A stretch of DNA of 64,000 nt from contig NZ_CP119107.1 in the NCBI RefSeq assembly GCF_029094525.1, forward strand, positions 62,001 to 126,000, in the 5' to 3' direction. Position numbers and translations under genes: made by a program. Below, one piece after another: positions 1 to 9,229 of this stretch (position 1 is the stretch's first letter; each line of letters begins with the position of its first letter). The notes beneath the pieces were generated by a model that was given only the letters and a program-made list of their open reading frames with translations, made no database searches and had not been told where the DNA came from. This DNA comes from Pullulanibacillus sp. KACC 23026 (GTDB lineage Bacteria > Bacillota > Bacilli > Bacillales > Sporolactobacillaceae).

Positions 1-1
1 T

Positions 2-673
2 CGAATCATTGTTGAAATGGAAGAGGGCTTAGAGTCAAAGAATAATGAAAACTTTGTTCTTACCCCAATGCCAATTGGCCACTTTTTTGACTCTAAAGTT
101 GCACCGACTTGCGGTCTTTTAAATGAGGAAGGAATTATTGGTGAATTTGATGACCCAGGTTCCTTTTTTGACCCTAACCGTGTAAGCGCTAAATTAATTT
201 GGTTTTGTAAGGGGTTTGTTGAGTACCGTTTTCCTAAACAAGCACCACATGGTACGACAATCACCAATTTGGAATTTACAATGGAGATTTGTTCCGAAGC
301 GCCTTTACACAATTTAAATTGGCCTTCAGATATAACCATGTGGATCAATGGGGTTGAAATTGGAACATGGACCAGTCCTGGAGACTTTGGGGGAGAACGC
401 GGGGTATTAACACCATCATGGTGGGGAACAGAAAACAGTCAATTTGGCTTGTTAAAAACATGGCGTGTAAATAATGAGGGTACTTTCATCGATGGAAGGA
501 AGATTTCAAACTGCCAATTAAAAGATTTAAATCTTTTATCGCAATCCTATATAAGTATGAGAATTGGGTTAAAAGAGGATGCCCTTAATAATGGGGGAAT
601 TAATTTATTTGGCAAAGGGTTTGGAAACTATGATACCGACATTGTAATGAGACTCGACTATATTCAAAACTAA
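2..673 (+). CDS. ArsR-family-type sugar-locus regulator, C-terminal part (cut by window edge)
   Basis: The reading frame is open through the left edge, so only the C-terminal part is present; the ATG at 17 is internal. No helix-turn-helix is visible in this part. The seen part is a beta-rich domain with repeated Trp/Gly motifs (for example PSDITMWINGVEIGTW and TSPGDFGG). From memory, this type of domain ends ArsR-like regulators of about 300 residues in Paenibacillus and relatives, next to glycoside-hydrolase genes. It probably senses a carbohydrate and controls the downstream GH43, importer and GH2 genes. The DNA-binding half lies outside the window, so the family call is inference. Confidence 0.6.
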   Translation, partial: RIIVEMEEGLESKNNENFVLTPMPIGHFFDSKVAPTCGLLNEEGIIGEFDDPGSFFDPNRVSAKLIWFCKGFVEYRFPKQAPHGTTITNLEFTMEICSEAPLHNLNWPSDITMWINGVEIGTWTSPGDFGGERGVLTPSWWGTENSQFGLLKTWRVNNEGTFIDGRKISNCQLKDLNLLSQSYISMRIGLKEDALNNGGINLFGKGFGNYDTDIVMRLDYIQN

Positions 674-688
674 TATTTGAGGGGGGTG

Positions 689-1735
689 ATGTAAATAAAA
701 AAAGGCCTAATCTGGTTTTTAGCATTTCTAGTTATATGCGGTGCAGGGGTGACGGCTATCGAACTTCATAAAAAGGGATTTGCAAGTAAGACAATTACTT
801 ATACTAACCCAGTTGGTGGTATAACAAATATTGGAGACCCTTTTATTCTTAAAGCTCAGAATAAGTATTATTTATATGCAACCTCTGACCCTTCTGAGGG
901 ATTTAGGGTTTGGGAATCTTCAAACTTAGTTGATTGGAGTTTACAAGAAAATTTAGCTTACGATAATCTTGATCAATCAAAAATATGGGCAAAAGGTGAT
1001 TTTTGGGCTCCTGAGGTAGTTAAACATAATAATCAATATTATATGGTTTACAGTGCACGAAACGAGGGTGGGCATTTGCAGATTTCTATTGCGACGAGTA
1101 AAAATCCTCTTGGTCCATTTAAAGACCTAAGTACTGAGATTATTAAAGGAGAAGGTTCCTATATAGATGGAGATATCTTCATTAATTCAGACGGAACACC
1201 CTATCTTTATTATGTAAAGGATTGTTCTGAAAATATAATCGATGGAAACCATGTAAGCCAGATCTATGCTCAGAAAATGAATGACAATTTGACAAAAGTA
1301 TTGGGGGAGCCCAAATTGTTATTACAACCGGACCAAGATTGGGAAGGCTTAAATGGGGATTATCAGTGGAATGAAGGGCCTTATATGCTCAAGCATGACA
1401 ATAAATATTATTTGATGTATTCGGCAAATTATTTTGCAAGTTCAGATTATGCGATCGGTTATGCTGTGTCTGACAGTCCAATGGGGCCGTTTAAGAAAGC
1501 AGAGGAAAATCCAATCCTTAAAAAGGACCTTAAACACGGGATATCTGGACCGGGGCATAATAGCGTAACAGTTGGACCGGATGGAAAAACACTTTATATT
1601 GTTTACCATACTCATACCGATCCTAATAACCCAAGTGGTGATCGCCAATTAAATATTGATCGGCTTTATTTTGATTATGGTAAATTGAAAGTTGATGGAC
1701 CAACTTATTCCCCGCAAAAAATAGTTATTAAATAA
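689..1735 (+). pseudogene. GH43 arabinanase/arabinosidase-type enzyme with a stop at codon 2
   Basis: A five-bladed GH43 enzyme of about 330 residues. The three expected acidic residues are visible: Asp in NIGDPF (base), Asp in YIDGDIF and Glu in WNEGPY (acid). The best start is ATG 689 behind a G-rich ribosome binding site, but the next codon is TAA (692-694). The frame then continues without a further stop through a typical secretion signal (IKKGLIWFLAFLVICGAG) into the enzyme. The first conventional in-frame start after the stop is GTG 749, which has no well-spaced ribosome binding site and would lose the signal. Either the gene is a recent nonsense allele, there is a sequencing error, or ATA 695 is used as a rare start. 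The substrate is probably arabinan or arabinoxylan fragments, judged from the family and the neighbouring importer. Confidence 0.7.
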
Positions 1736-1778
1736 ATTTAGATTGAAAAAAGTGAATCTTTTATGGAGGGTCAATTAT

Positions 1779-3041
1779 ATGAAAAAATGGTTTTCCTCTT
1801 TAGCATTATTACTTACTCTTTGTCTTGCGCTTGCAGGTTGTGGAAGTAACAATTCTTCAAATGGTAGTTCTAAAAGCAACAGTGGTGATGATGGAAATAA
1901 GGTCATTACTTTGTGGAGCAGTACGACTGGACCAGATGGTCAAAAAATACAAAAAACTATTGATCAATACAATGCTACTAACCCAGAATATAAAGTTAAA
2001 CTTGTTACTATGCAAGGAACCACTTTTAATAGCAAGCTTGCATCAGTTACACGTTCTGGGCAAGGTGTGCCTGACTTAGCTCTAATTGCTTCTGAAAGCG
2101 TTTCTGCTTATCAGAGTCAAGGAATGCTAGAACCTTGGGATCAATATATTAAGGGAACTAAAGTGACTGCATCAAATTATTTAAAAGAAGCTTGGAATGT
2201 TGGAACTATTGGCGGTCAACAATATGGATTACCTTCAACTATGGGAACTTGGGTTATGTATTATAATCCTGATTTAGTTAATAAGTACTGCCCAGGCGCT
2301 GTAACTAATGGAGTTGTGACTTATAGTTCTATTGAAAAGTGTGGAGCAACAGCTAAAAATGATGGTATTTATTCTTACGGAAACGCGTGGGGAATGCAGA
2401 ACTTTAATAACCTTTACTTACAGATGGGTGGACATTTCTCAGCTAATGGCAAGCCAACTATTGATACTCCAACAGCAGTTAAAACGATGCAAGAATTTAA
2501 AAAAATATATGATGAAGGGTATATGCCTAAAAAAGATGAAAATGCTGACCAATTATTTGAGCAAGGAAAAATTATATTTTTGCCTGAAGGTACTTGGATG
2601 TTAAGCGAATTTCAAAAGATTAAAGGCTTTAAGCCAGTTGAAACCTTTACACCTCAGTGGGATGCTTCCCATATTGTTCAAGCAAGCGGTGCTGACCAAT
2701 TTGTTATGTTCAAGAGTAACGCAAGAACAGATGTAAAAGCAAAAGCTGAAGTTAAATTTATTCAGTGGTTGCAAGGCAACCAACTGACATGGGTTAAATC
2801 AGGAGCAAATCCTACTGCTTTAGCTATGTTAAACAACCCTGATTATACGAAGATGCCACAATCTTTCTTAATTAAAGATTCAAGTGCTCGCAATGCTATT
2901 AAAATAATTACAGATCCTGGTGCTTCTTATTCCTTTAGCGGAATTGACGGTGCATTTTGGGATATGGTCGACGGGAAAGCAGGTATCAATTCTAAACTAA
3001 AAGAAGTTCAACAGACTGTTAATTCTCAGATGGGGCAATAA
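1779..3041 (+). CDS. Sugar ABC transporter substrate-binding lipoprotein
   Basis: A 420-residue family 1 extracellular solute-binding protein. It begins with a lipoprotein signal: a Lys-rich N-region, a hydrophobic core and lipobox LAGC with Cys21, followed by a Ser/Asn/Gly linker. It would be tethered outside the membrane and deliver oligosaccharide to the two permeases that follow. ATG 1779 is chosen because GGAGGG lies just upstream; an in-frame TTG at 1743 would add residues before the signal peptide. A strong hairpin directly after the stop probably lets this gene be expressed above the permeases. The substrate is not readable from sequence; arabino- or galacto-oligosaccharides fit the flanking GH43 and GH2 enzymes. 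Confidence 0.9.
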   Translation: MKKWFSSLALLLTLCLALAGCGSNNSSNGSSKSNSGDDGNKVITLWSSTTGPDGQKIQKTIDQYNATNPEYKVKLVTMQGTTFNSKLASVTRSGQGVPDLALIASESVSAYQSQGMLEPWDQYIKGTKVTASNYLKEAWNVGTIGGQQYGLPSTMGTWVMYYNPDLVNKYCPGAVTNGVVTYSSIEKCGATAKNDGIYSYGNAWGMQNFNNLYLQMGGHFSANGKPTIDTPTAVKTMQEFKKIYDEGYMPKKDENADQLFEQGKIIFLPEGTWMLSEFQKIKGFKPVETFTPQWDASHIVQASGADQFVMFKSNARTDVKAKAEVKFIQWLQGNQLTWVKSGANPTALAMLNNPDYTKMPQSFLIKDSSARNAIKIITDPGASYSFSGIDGAFWDMVDGKAGINSKLKEVQQTVNSQMGQ

Positions 3042-3086
3042 AAAGGTGAAAAAGGAGGAAGTTCGTTTCCTCCTTTTCTCACTTTT
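3042..3086 (+). terminator. Attenuating hairpin between binding protein and permeases
   Basis: Stem of AAAGGAGGAA against TTTCCTCCTTT with a GTTCG loop, extended by partly paired flanks and ending in CTTTT. It follows the lipoprotein stop codon at once and precedes the first permease. This is the usual site of an attenuator or 3'-end stabiliser giving excess binding protein. Confidence 0.8.
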
Positions 3087-3112
3087 AGTTTAAGAAAATT
3101 GAGGTGAGAGCA

Positions 3113-4042
3113 ATGCCACACTCGCATACTGAAGTAGAAGAAAAAATTCAATATAAACCTAAGCAGTCAAAGAAGTTTAAATTAAATTTTTGGCCAGCTC
3201 TATTTGTGGGACCACATTTAATTATTTTTATTATCTTCTTTCTTATCCCTTCATTATATGGAATATATATAGCTTTTACAAAATGGAACCTGTTCACCAA
3301 TCCACAATTTGTCGGATTCCAGAATTTCCATACAATTTTATTTGATAGTCAATCCAGTTTTTTTTCACAGTTTCGTAATGGATTAAAAAACACCTTTATA
3401 TTTGTAGTGTTCTCTGTACCATTCTGTGTAATTGTTCCTCTATTAATGGCTACAGGGTTATCAGCTAAACCAAAGTTGCATCGCTTGTTTCAATCTATTT
3501 TTTATTTGCCCTCTCTTTTCGCGATTTCAGCGGTTATGATTATTTGGCAGTTTTTACTAAGTTTGTCTTATGGACCATTAAAAAACTATTTCCACTTCAA
3601 TACGGATGTTTTAAATAATCAACCCTATGCTTGGATTGCAATTATTTTAGTCACAATTTGGTGGTCTATTGGGGGTAATATGGTTATTTATTTAGCTGCA
3701 ATAAACGGAGTATCCAGGGAATTGTTGGAAGCGGCAGATCTAGATGGGGCAGGTTTATTTACCAAGTTCTTTAAAATAACGTTACCAGGTATTCGATACC
3801 AAATTTTATTTACAACGGTAATGACAACAATTGCTCAATTCAATATTTATGGGCAGCCACTAATGTTAACTGGTGGTGGACCTAACGAATCAACTAAAGT
3901 GTTATTAATGTACATTCAGGGAAATGCGTTTGGTCAGGGGGTTTCAATTGCAGGTATGTCCTCTGCGATGGCGGTTCTTTTAGGAATCTGCATTATGATC
4001 GTGTCAGCTTTCCAATTTATTATATTAAGAGATCGAGATTGA
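3113..4042 (+). CDS. CUT1 sugar ABC transporter permease (AraP/UgpA type)
   Basis: A 309-residue inner-membrane permease with six predicted hydrophobic segments after a charged N-terminus. The cytoplasmic EAA loop that contacts the ATPase is visible as ELLEAADLDGAG about 95 residues from the end. ATG 3113 is preferred because GAGGTGA precedes it by five bases; GTG 3104 is upstream in frame. It pairs with the next gene, whose start lies just after this stop. No ATPase gene is in the locus, so a shared MsmK/MsmX-type ATPase elsewhere is inferred. Confidence 0.9.
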   Translation: MPHSHTEVEEKIQYKPKQSKKFKLNFWPALFVGPHLIIFIIFFLIPSLYGIYIAFTKWNLFTNPQFVGFQNFHTILFDSQSSFFSQFRNGLKNTFIFVVFSVPFCVIVPLLMATGLSAKPKLHRLFQSIFYLPSLFAISAVMIIWQFLLSLSYGPLKNYFHFNTDVLNNQPYAWIAIILVTIWWSIGGNMVIYLAAINGVSRELLEAADLDGAGLFTKFFKITLPGIRYQILFTTVMTTIAQFNIYGQPLMLTGGGPNESTKVLLMYIQGNAFGQGVSIAGMSSAMAVLLGICIMIVSAFQFIILRDRD

Positions 4043-4053
4043 GGGTGAAGAAC

Positions 4054-4890
4054 ATGAAACAACAAACAACAGTTAAAATCGTGGCATTTATCCTTTTGTT
4101 AATTACTGCACTCTTTTGGATAACGCCTTTGATTTGGGCCTTCTTCACATCATTTAAATCAAATCAGGAAATTCAATCTATTGGTTTTAGTTTTCTTCCA
4201 ATCCATTGGACAATCGGCAATTACAAGCAACTCCTTTTTAATAATTCTTCTGATCCTATTTTAAGATGGTTTCTAAATTCATTAATTATCTCAATTAGTA
4301 ATACAGCATTAGTCTTAGTCGTTTGTTCGCTAGCTGCTTATGGGTATACGCGATTGACTTTTAAAGGGAGAGACTTGCTATTTACGATTCTATTAGGCTC
4401 TATGATGTTCCCAAGTGTTGTGAATATCATCCCGTTATATAGAGTTATGCAGACTTTTGGCTGGGTAAATAATTATTTAGCGGTTATTGTGCCTGGCGCC
4501 GCAAGTGTGTTTAATGTTTTCCTAGTCCGACAATTTGCCCTAGGAATCCCTAAAGCACTTGATGAATCCGCAAAAGTGGATGGAGCCAATGAGTTTCAGA
4601 TTTTCTTTCGTATTATTTTGCCTCTATTAAAACCAGTCTTAACAGTTGTTGCTTTATTTAGTTTTACAGGTTCTTGGAATGACTTCCTGTGGCCATCTAT
4701 TATTCTTAATAACGTTAATAGAATGCCAATTACCCCTGGGTTGCAATTATTACAGGGTCAGTATTTAACTTACCCAGGATTGGGAACAGCTGGTGCATTG
4801 ATTGCTTTAATTCCATCTTTATTATTATATATCTTTGCTCAGAAGTATTTTATGCAATCCATGACCCTAACTGCTGGAGTTAAGGAATAG
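4054..4890 (+). CDS. CUT1 sugar ABC transporter permease (AraQ/UgpE type)
   Basis: A 278-residue second permease with six hydrophobic segments and an EAA-type loop (ALDESAKVDGAN) followed by ILPLLKP. It starts 12 bases after the previous stop, behind GAGGGTGAAG, so the two are co-translated. With the binding protein and the first permease it makes an oligosaccharide importer of the CUT1 class. An in-frame TTG at 4039 is a weaker start. Confidence 0.9.
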   Translation: MKQQTTVKIVAFILLLITALFWITPLIWAFFTSFKSNQEIQSIGFSFLPIHWTIGNYKQLLFNNSSDPILRWFLNSLIISISNTALVLVVCSLAAYGYTRLTFKGRDLLFTILLGSMMFPSVVNIIPLYRVMQTFGWVNNYLAVIVPGAASVFNVFLVRQFALGIPKALDESAKVDGANEFQIFFRIILPLLKPVLTVVALFSFTGSWNDFLWPSIILNNVNRMPITPGLQLLQGQYLTYPGLGTAGALIALIPSLLLYIFAQKYFMQSMTLTAGVKE

Positions 4891-4907
4891 TAAAGTGAGG
4901 GAATAAA

Positions 4908-5324
4908 ATGAAACGGACTTTTGAACGAACTGCAATCTATATTGCTTGCATTTGGCAGTTGGTTACGGGGAGCATAACGTTATTTTTCTATTCCTATCAC
5001 CTCAAGGCTGAAGGTGATAACATGACCAATTTGTCTCCTCTTGAATCGGCAAGCGTTCATTCGGTTTTTAGCAATCTTTATACTTTTACAATTACCTATG
5101 GTTTATTTTTCATTGTCTTAGCTATTGTGAATTGTTTATTGACCCGCAGTACTGTTAAAGATCAATCCATTCAATTTAAAATGCCTACCTTTTGGTTGAT
5201 CTTAGCGGTTATCTATTATTTTTTATCAGATTTTATAAGCGTATTTTTATTCTTGGCAGCAGGTATTATTGCATTTTCTAAAAATAAGCCTACAAAAAAT
5301 TATTTCGATTTACAGACAGATTAG
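4908..5324 (+). CDS. Small four-helix membrane protein, DUF4064-like
   Basis: A 138-residue hydrophobic protein with about four membrane segments and a short polar tail. The N-terminal RTFERTAIYIACIWQLVTGS recalls DUF4064 proteins, which have no known reaction; that match is by memory and weak. A GAGGG ribosome binding site precedes the ATG. It is 17 bases behind the permease and 50 bases before the GH2 gene, so it is probably part of the sugar operon. Confidence 0.65.
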   Translation: MKRTFERTAIYIACIWQLVTGSITLFFYSYHLKAEGDNMTNLSPLESASVHSVFSNLYTFTITYGLFFIVLAIVNCLLTRSTVKDQSIQFKMPTFWLILAVIYYFLSDFISVFLFLAAGIIAFSKNKPTKNYFDLQTD

Positions 5325-5374
5325 GTTTCTACACAAGAAAAAAGTGACATCCGAGAAAAAAGGAGTGGAGAAAT

Positions 5375-7171
5375 ATGTACCGTCAAGAATATCCTAGACC
5401 ACAATTTGTGAGAGAACAATGGTTAAACCTAAACGGAGTATGGAGTTTTTCGTTTGACGATGAAAACGTAGGGACCAAAAATAAATGGTTTGACAGCAAA
5501 ATTTGTTTTGATAATGAAATCAATGTTCCTTTTGCTTATCAAACTAAAATAAGTGGAATTCATGATCCATCTTTTCATGATCATGTATGGTATAAAAAGA
5601 CCTTCTCACTTAATAAGGATTGGTCCAATCAAAGAATAATATTGCATTTCGGTGCAGTAGATTATAGAGCATGGGTATATGTAAATGGAAAATATGTTGG
5701 ATTCCATGAAGGTGGACATACCGCATTTTCATTTGACATAACCGAGTATTTAACATGGGGTGAGGAAACAGTTGCACTCCATGTTGAGGATCCCTCAACT
5801 GATGAGACCATACCAAGAGGGAAGCAGTTTTGGCAGGAGGAATCAGATGCCATCTGGTATACCCGTACAACAGGGATTTGGCAAACGGTTTGGATTGAGC
5901 CTGTCAATTCTAATCACTTATCAAGTTTACGCTTAACTCCGGACGTTGATCAAGGAAATATTAATCTTGAATTTGAAGTATCTGGGGACCATCAAGATAC
6001 GATGGTTGAGGTTGAAATTAAATTCAAAAATCAACTTGTTGTTAAAGATATGATTCTAGTTATAGAAAATTATAATGCAAGATCGATAAACCTATACAAT
6101 CAATATATTTTTCGAACTGGCTTTCACCATGAAGGTTGGAATTGGTCACCAGAGAATCCAAATTTATTTGATATCAAATTAACATTAAAGAACTCTAGGG
6201 AAATACTGGATGAGGTCCAATCCTATTTTGGAATGAGAAAAATTCATACAGAGAATGGAATGGTGTATCTTAATAACAAACCTTATTATCAAAAATTAGT
6301 TTTGGACCAAGGCTACTGGCCAGACGGTTTATTGACTGCTCCGTCAGATGAAGATTTTAAGAAAGATATTATTCTTTCTCGTGAAATGGGCTTTAATGGC
6401 TGCCGAAAGCACCAAAAAGTTGAGGACCCTCGATTTTTATATTGGGCGGACAAATTAGGGTATTTAGTCTGGGGAGAATGTGCTGCATCTCCATCTTTTA
6501 GTGAAAAAGCAGCTTCTAGGTTAACAAAAGAGTGGGTGGAAATTGTAGATAGGGATTATAATCATCCTTCAATCGTTACTTGGGTTCCTGTTAACGAGAG
6601 TTGGGGTGTTCCGTATATTCGAACAAACTCTCAACAACAGCACCATTCTTTGGCGCTCTACCATTTAATCCATTCACTTGACACGACACGCCTTGTTATT
6701 TCGAATGATGGATGGGAACTGACGGAAACAGATATCTGTGCTATACACAATTATAATCACGGCAATGAAGAAGAAAAATTAAAATATATGGCATTTGAGG
6801 AATCCCTTTCTTCTAAAGATTCAATACTTTTGAGCCGTCCTGCAGGGAGAGGAATTTATGCAAATGGTTTCACTCATAGAGGCGAACCAATCTTGCTGAC
6901 TGAGTTTGGTGGAATTGGATATAAAGTAGGGGAAGAACAGGGGTGGGGATATACGTCAGTTAAAGATGGTGAGCAATATTTAAAGGACTATGAAAGAATC
7001 TTAAATGCTGTTTATGCTTCAAAGATTCTACATGGATTTTGTTATACCCAATTAACTGATGTTGAACAGGAAATAAATGGATTACTAACCTATGATCGAA
7101 AGCCTAAAGTTGAGTTGGAGAAAATAAAAGAGATTAACAATAGATGGCATTCAACTATAATCACTGAATAA
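5375..7171 (+). CDS. Glycoside hydrolase family 2 (beta-galactosidase/glucuronidase type)
   Basis: A 598-residue cytoplasmic GH2 enzyme. In order: sugar-binding jelly-roll (YPRPQF, LNGVWSFSFD, about 10-175), immunoglobulin-like domain (about 185-290), TIM barrel. The acid/base Glu is in VPVNESWG and the nucleophile Glu in LLTEFGG, both with family context. It is far shorter than LacZ (about 1,020), like the compact GH2 enzymes of Bacillales. The absence of a signal peptide fits hydrolysis of imported oligosaccharides. The exact sugar (beta-galactoside, glucuronide or alpha-L-arabinoside) cannot be told. The start has GGAGTGGAG upstream. Confidence 0.88.
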   Translation: MYRQEYPRPQFVREQWLNLNGVWSFSFDDENVGTKNKWFDSKICFDNEINVPFAYQTKISGIHDPSFHDHVWYKKTFSLNKDWSNQRIILHFGAVDYRAWVYVNGKYVGFHEGGHTAFSFDITEYLTWGEETVALHVEDPSTDETIPRGKQFWQEESDAIWYTRTTGIWQTVWIEPVNSNHLSSLRLTPDVDQGNINLEFEVSGDHQDTMVEVEIKFKNQLVVKDMILVIENYNARSINLYNQYIFRTGFHHEGWNWSPENPNLFDIKLTLKNSREILDEVQSYFGMRKIHTENGMVYLNNKPYYQKLVLDQGYWPDGLLTAPSDEDFKKDIILSREMGFNGCRKHQKVEDPRFLYWADKLGYLVWGECAASPSFSEKAASRLTKEWVEIVDRDYNHPSIVTWVPVNESWGVPYIRTNSQQQHHSLALYHLIHSLDTTRLVISNDGWELTETDICAIHNYNHGNEEEKLKYMAFEESLSSKDSILLSRPAGRGIYANGFTHRGEPILLTEFGGIGYKVGEEQGWGYTSVKDGEQYLKDYERILNAVYASKILHGFCYTQLTDVEQEINGLLTYDRKPKVELEKIKEINNRWHSTIITE

Positions 7172-7192
7172 TATTTGTATTAATAAAGAAAT

Positions 7193-7238
7193 TGAGGATG
7201 ACAGACGTCACTATGATATCTTTTCATCCTCACTTTTC
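7193..7238 (+). terminator. Terminator of the polysaccharide operon
   Basis: TGAGGATGA pairs with TCATCCTCA and is followed by CTTTT, 20 bases after the GH2 stop. Confidence 0.7.
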
Positions 7239-7574
7239 CCATTGCACACGTTTCCTTGTAGGGACATCTTTGACATTCCACGTCGATCAATTATTCACTA
7301 AAAACATAGTTAATGTAATTCCGTTACTATATACTGTTCGATTAATATAATTAGTTGTATATCTATTTGGTGGTGGTAATACTTTAATGCTTTTGTTTTC
7401 CCATATATTTATTTGGTCAATATTTAAGTAAATTATATTAAAAACAAAAAAAGAACTAAAAAAACCAATAAAGTTTTAAAACCCCTACTAATTATTTTCA
7501 CTTTTTTTAAGTTATTTAATAAAGCCAATGTAGGCTTCACCTCTAGTAATTAATAATAACCCGTATTTAGACCT
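7239..7574. other. AT-rich gap, no gene recognised
   Basis: Very AT-rich DNA between the GH2 terminator and the C-terminal remnant of the split exported-protein gene. No frame with a ribosome binding site and no recognisable protein was found on either strand. Confidence 0.5.
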
Positions 7575-7732
7575 CTACATTTTTTTAACATTAATTTTAT
7601 AATTTTTTTCATTTAAAGAAGCCAATGTTTTCTTAACCTCTTGCATGACGTTTTGCTTTATTGAATTGATATATTTTTCGTTTCCCTTAATATTTATTTC
7701 AACAACCTGAGTTTGTGGTGTAACTATAATAT
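7575..7732 (-). pseudogene. Exported small protein, C-terminal part (split by ISL3 element)
   Basis: Read on the minus strand, this frame gives VTPQTQVVEINIKG and continues to KINVKKM and TAG at 7575-7577, with no start codon of its own. Bases 7725-7732 (TATAATAT) are the duplicated target. Removing the IS and one copy joins this piece in frame to the N-terminal part at 9230-9439, giving a 119-residue protein with an N-terminal membrane/signal segment. The function is unknown. Confidence 0.85.
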
Positions 7733-7821
7733 GCCTCCTCGCTATTTAATATTTAGTTTATTGTGAGATTAGTATGGCCATACTGGTAAGAAACTATGAA
7801 AATACCAGGAGGCCAAACTAA

Positions 7822-9066
7822 ATGAACGCGTTTGATCAGGACTACAATGTCTTTCAAGATGCCCTTAAAATTGAAGAACCATGGTACGTATTTCATCACG
7901 AATTAGATCGAGATACTGGTGAACTTCATATTTACTTGGAGTATCGTAGAGGTGCTCTATTTACATGCCCAAATTGTGGGTATGACCATTGCCATGTTCA
8001 TGACATCCAAGATCAAGACCGAACATGGAGACATCTGGACTTTTGGCAATATAAAACCATCTTGCATGCCAGGATGCCACGTATCAAATGTATAGCGTGC
8101 GGTAAAATAAGAACGGTACACATTGATTGGGCAAGACCTGGCGGCGGTTTCTCCTTATTTTTCGAGTCATATGTGATGTCGCTGATGACAGAAATGCCAG
8201 TTGCGGCTGTTGCTCGACAAGTGGGTGAACACGACACCAGACTATGGCGTGTCTTTCATCATTACGTGGATAAGGGAATGAAAACCCTTGACTTCTCGAA
8301 TGTTCAACGAGTTGCATTAGATGAAACCTCAAGTAAGCGAGGACATCAGTATGTGACGTTATTTGTTGATACGGATACCAAACGAGTGATGTTTGCCACA
8401 GAGGGAAAGGATTCTGGTACGCTTAAAAAATTCAAAGATTTCCTTGAGGACAAAGGGATTCCTCCGGGACAAATCGAAGAAGCCTGTAGTGATATGTCGC
8501 CTTCCTTTATCTCTGGAATCAGAGAGCACTTTCCTGAGGCTCATTTGACATTTGATAAATTCCACATCATGAAACTGGTCAATAAAGCCTTAGATGAGGT
8601 CCGGCGACAGGAACAAAGAGAACAGCCGATTCTAAAAAAGACACGTTTCCTTTGGCTAAAAAATCAAGGGAATCTCACCGAAAAACAACAAGAAAAAATG
8701 ATAAAACTAAAGGACATGGAGTTAAAAACAGGTCGTGCTTACCGCCTAAAACTACTCCTACAAAAGTTATGGATCACCAATCGCTCCATCGCTGGGTTAT
8801 ACTTTGACGAGTGGTTGGATTGGGCCACGCGTTCAAGACTTCAGCCAATGGTTGACGTAGCTAAAACCTTAAAAGCACACAAACCAGGCATTTTAAGATG
8901 GTTCACCAGTAGGATGACCAATGGTCTACTTGAAGGGATCAACAGTTTGATTCAAGCAGCGAAACGCAAAGCTCGAGGATACAGGACAACCGAAAATCTG
9001 ATAGCGATGATCTACGCAACCGTCAATAAGTTGGACTTTGGTTTATTGTATTATCGAGCCTATTAA
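7822..9066 (+). CDS. tnpA: ISL3-family transposase
   Basis: A 414-residue DDE transposase. An N-terminal zinc ribbon is visible (CPNCGYDHC about residue 50, CIACGK about 92), then an HTH region, then the catalytic core. Candidate catalytic acids are Asp in VALDETSS (about 167), Asp in EACSDMSPSF and Glu in LLEGINSLIQ near the C-terminus, all in ISL3 context. The length is normal for the family and there is no frameshift. It starts behind CCAGGAGG. Confidence 0.95.
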   Translation: MNAFDQDYNVFQDALKIEEPWYVFHHELDRDTGELHIYLEYRRGALFTCPNCGYDHCHVHDIQDQDRTWRHLDFWQYKTILHARMPRIKCIACGKIRTVHIDWARPGGGFSLFFESYVMSLMTEMPVAAVARQVGEHDTRLWRVFHHYVDKGMKTLDFSNVQRVALDETSSKRGHQYVTLFVDTDTKRVMFATEGKDSGTLKKFKDFLEDKGIPPGQIEEACSDMSPSFISGIREHFPEAHLTFDKFHIMKLVNKALDEVRRQEQREQPILKKTRFLWLKNQGNLTEKQQEKMIKLKDMELKTGRAYRLKLLLQKLWITNRSIAGLYFDEWLDWATRSRLQPMVDVAKTLKAHKPGILRWFTSRMTNGLLEGINSLIQAAKRKARGYRTTENLIAMIYATVNKLDFGLLYYRAY

Positions 9067-9071
9067 TCCCT

Positions 9072-9167
9072 TGTTAGCGTATAGACACCTGCTCAACTGC
9101 CCAATCGGTTGCCAAGTGCCTTTCTTGACGAGCGATTGGGCAGTTGAGAAACTATGAAAAGCTAACA
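9072..9167. repeat. Nested palindrome at the right end of the ISL3 element
   Basis: An outer arm TGTTAGC (9072-9078) pairs with GCTAACA (9161-9167). Inside it, a perfect 16-bp arm at 9092-9107 pairs with 9133-9148 around a 25-base loop. The motif GAAACTATGAAAA occurs next to it (9148-9160) and again just before the transposase start (7790-7802). It may be a transcription terminator or a transposase-binding structure. Confidence 0.75.
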
Positions 9168-9229
9168 GGGATAGTAGTCTAGGATTCTGTAACTAGATCT
9201 AACAGCTAAACACTAAACGGCGAGGAGCC

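Larger units (their letters stand above)
7733..9229 (+). mobile_element. ISL3-family insertion sequence, complete, 1,497 bp
   Basis: Terminal inverted repeats at 7733-7756 and 9206-9229 agree at 19 of 24 positions by eye and share the CCTCGC...TTTA core typical of ISL3-family ends. The 8-bp target TATAATAT is duplicated exactly at 7725-7732 and 9230-9237. The element carries one intact transposase and long internal palindromes near its right end. Intact gene plus exact duplication suggests a recent insertion. Confidence 0.93.
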
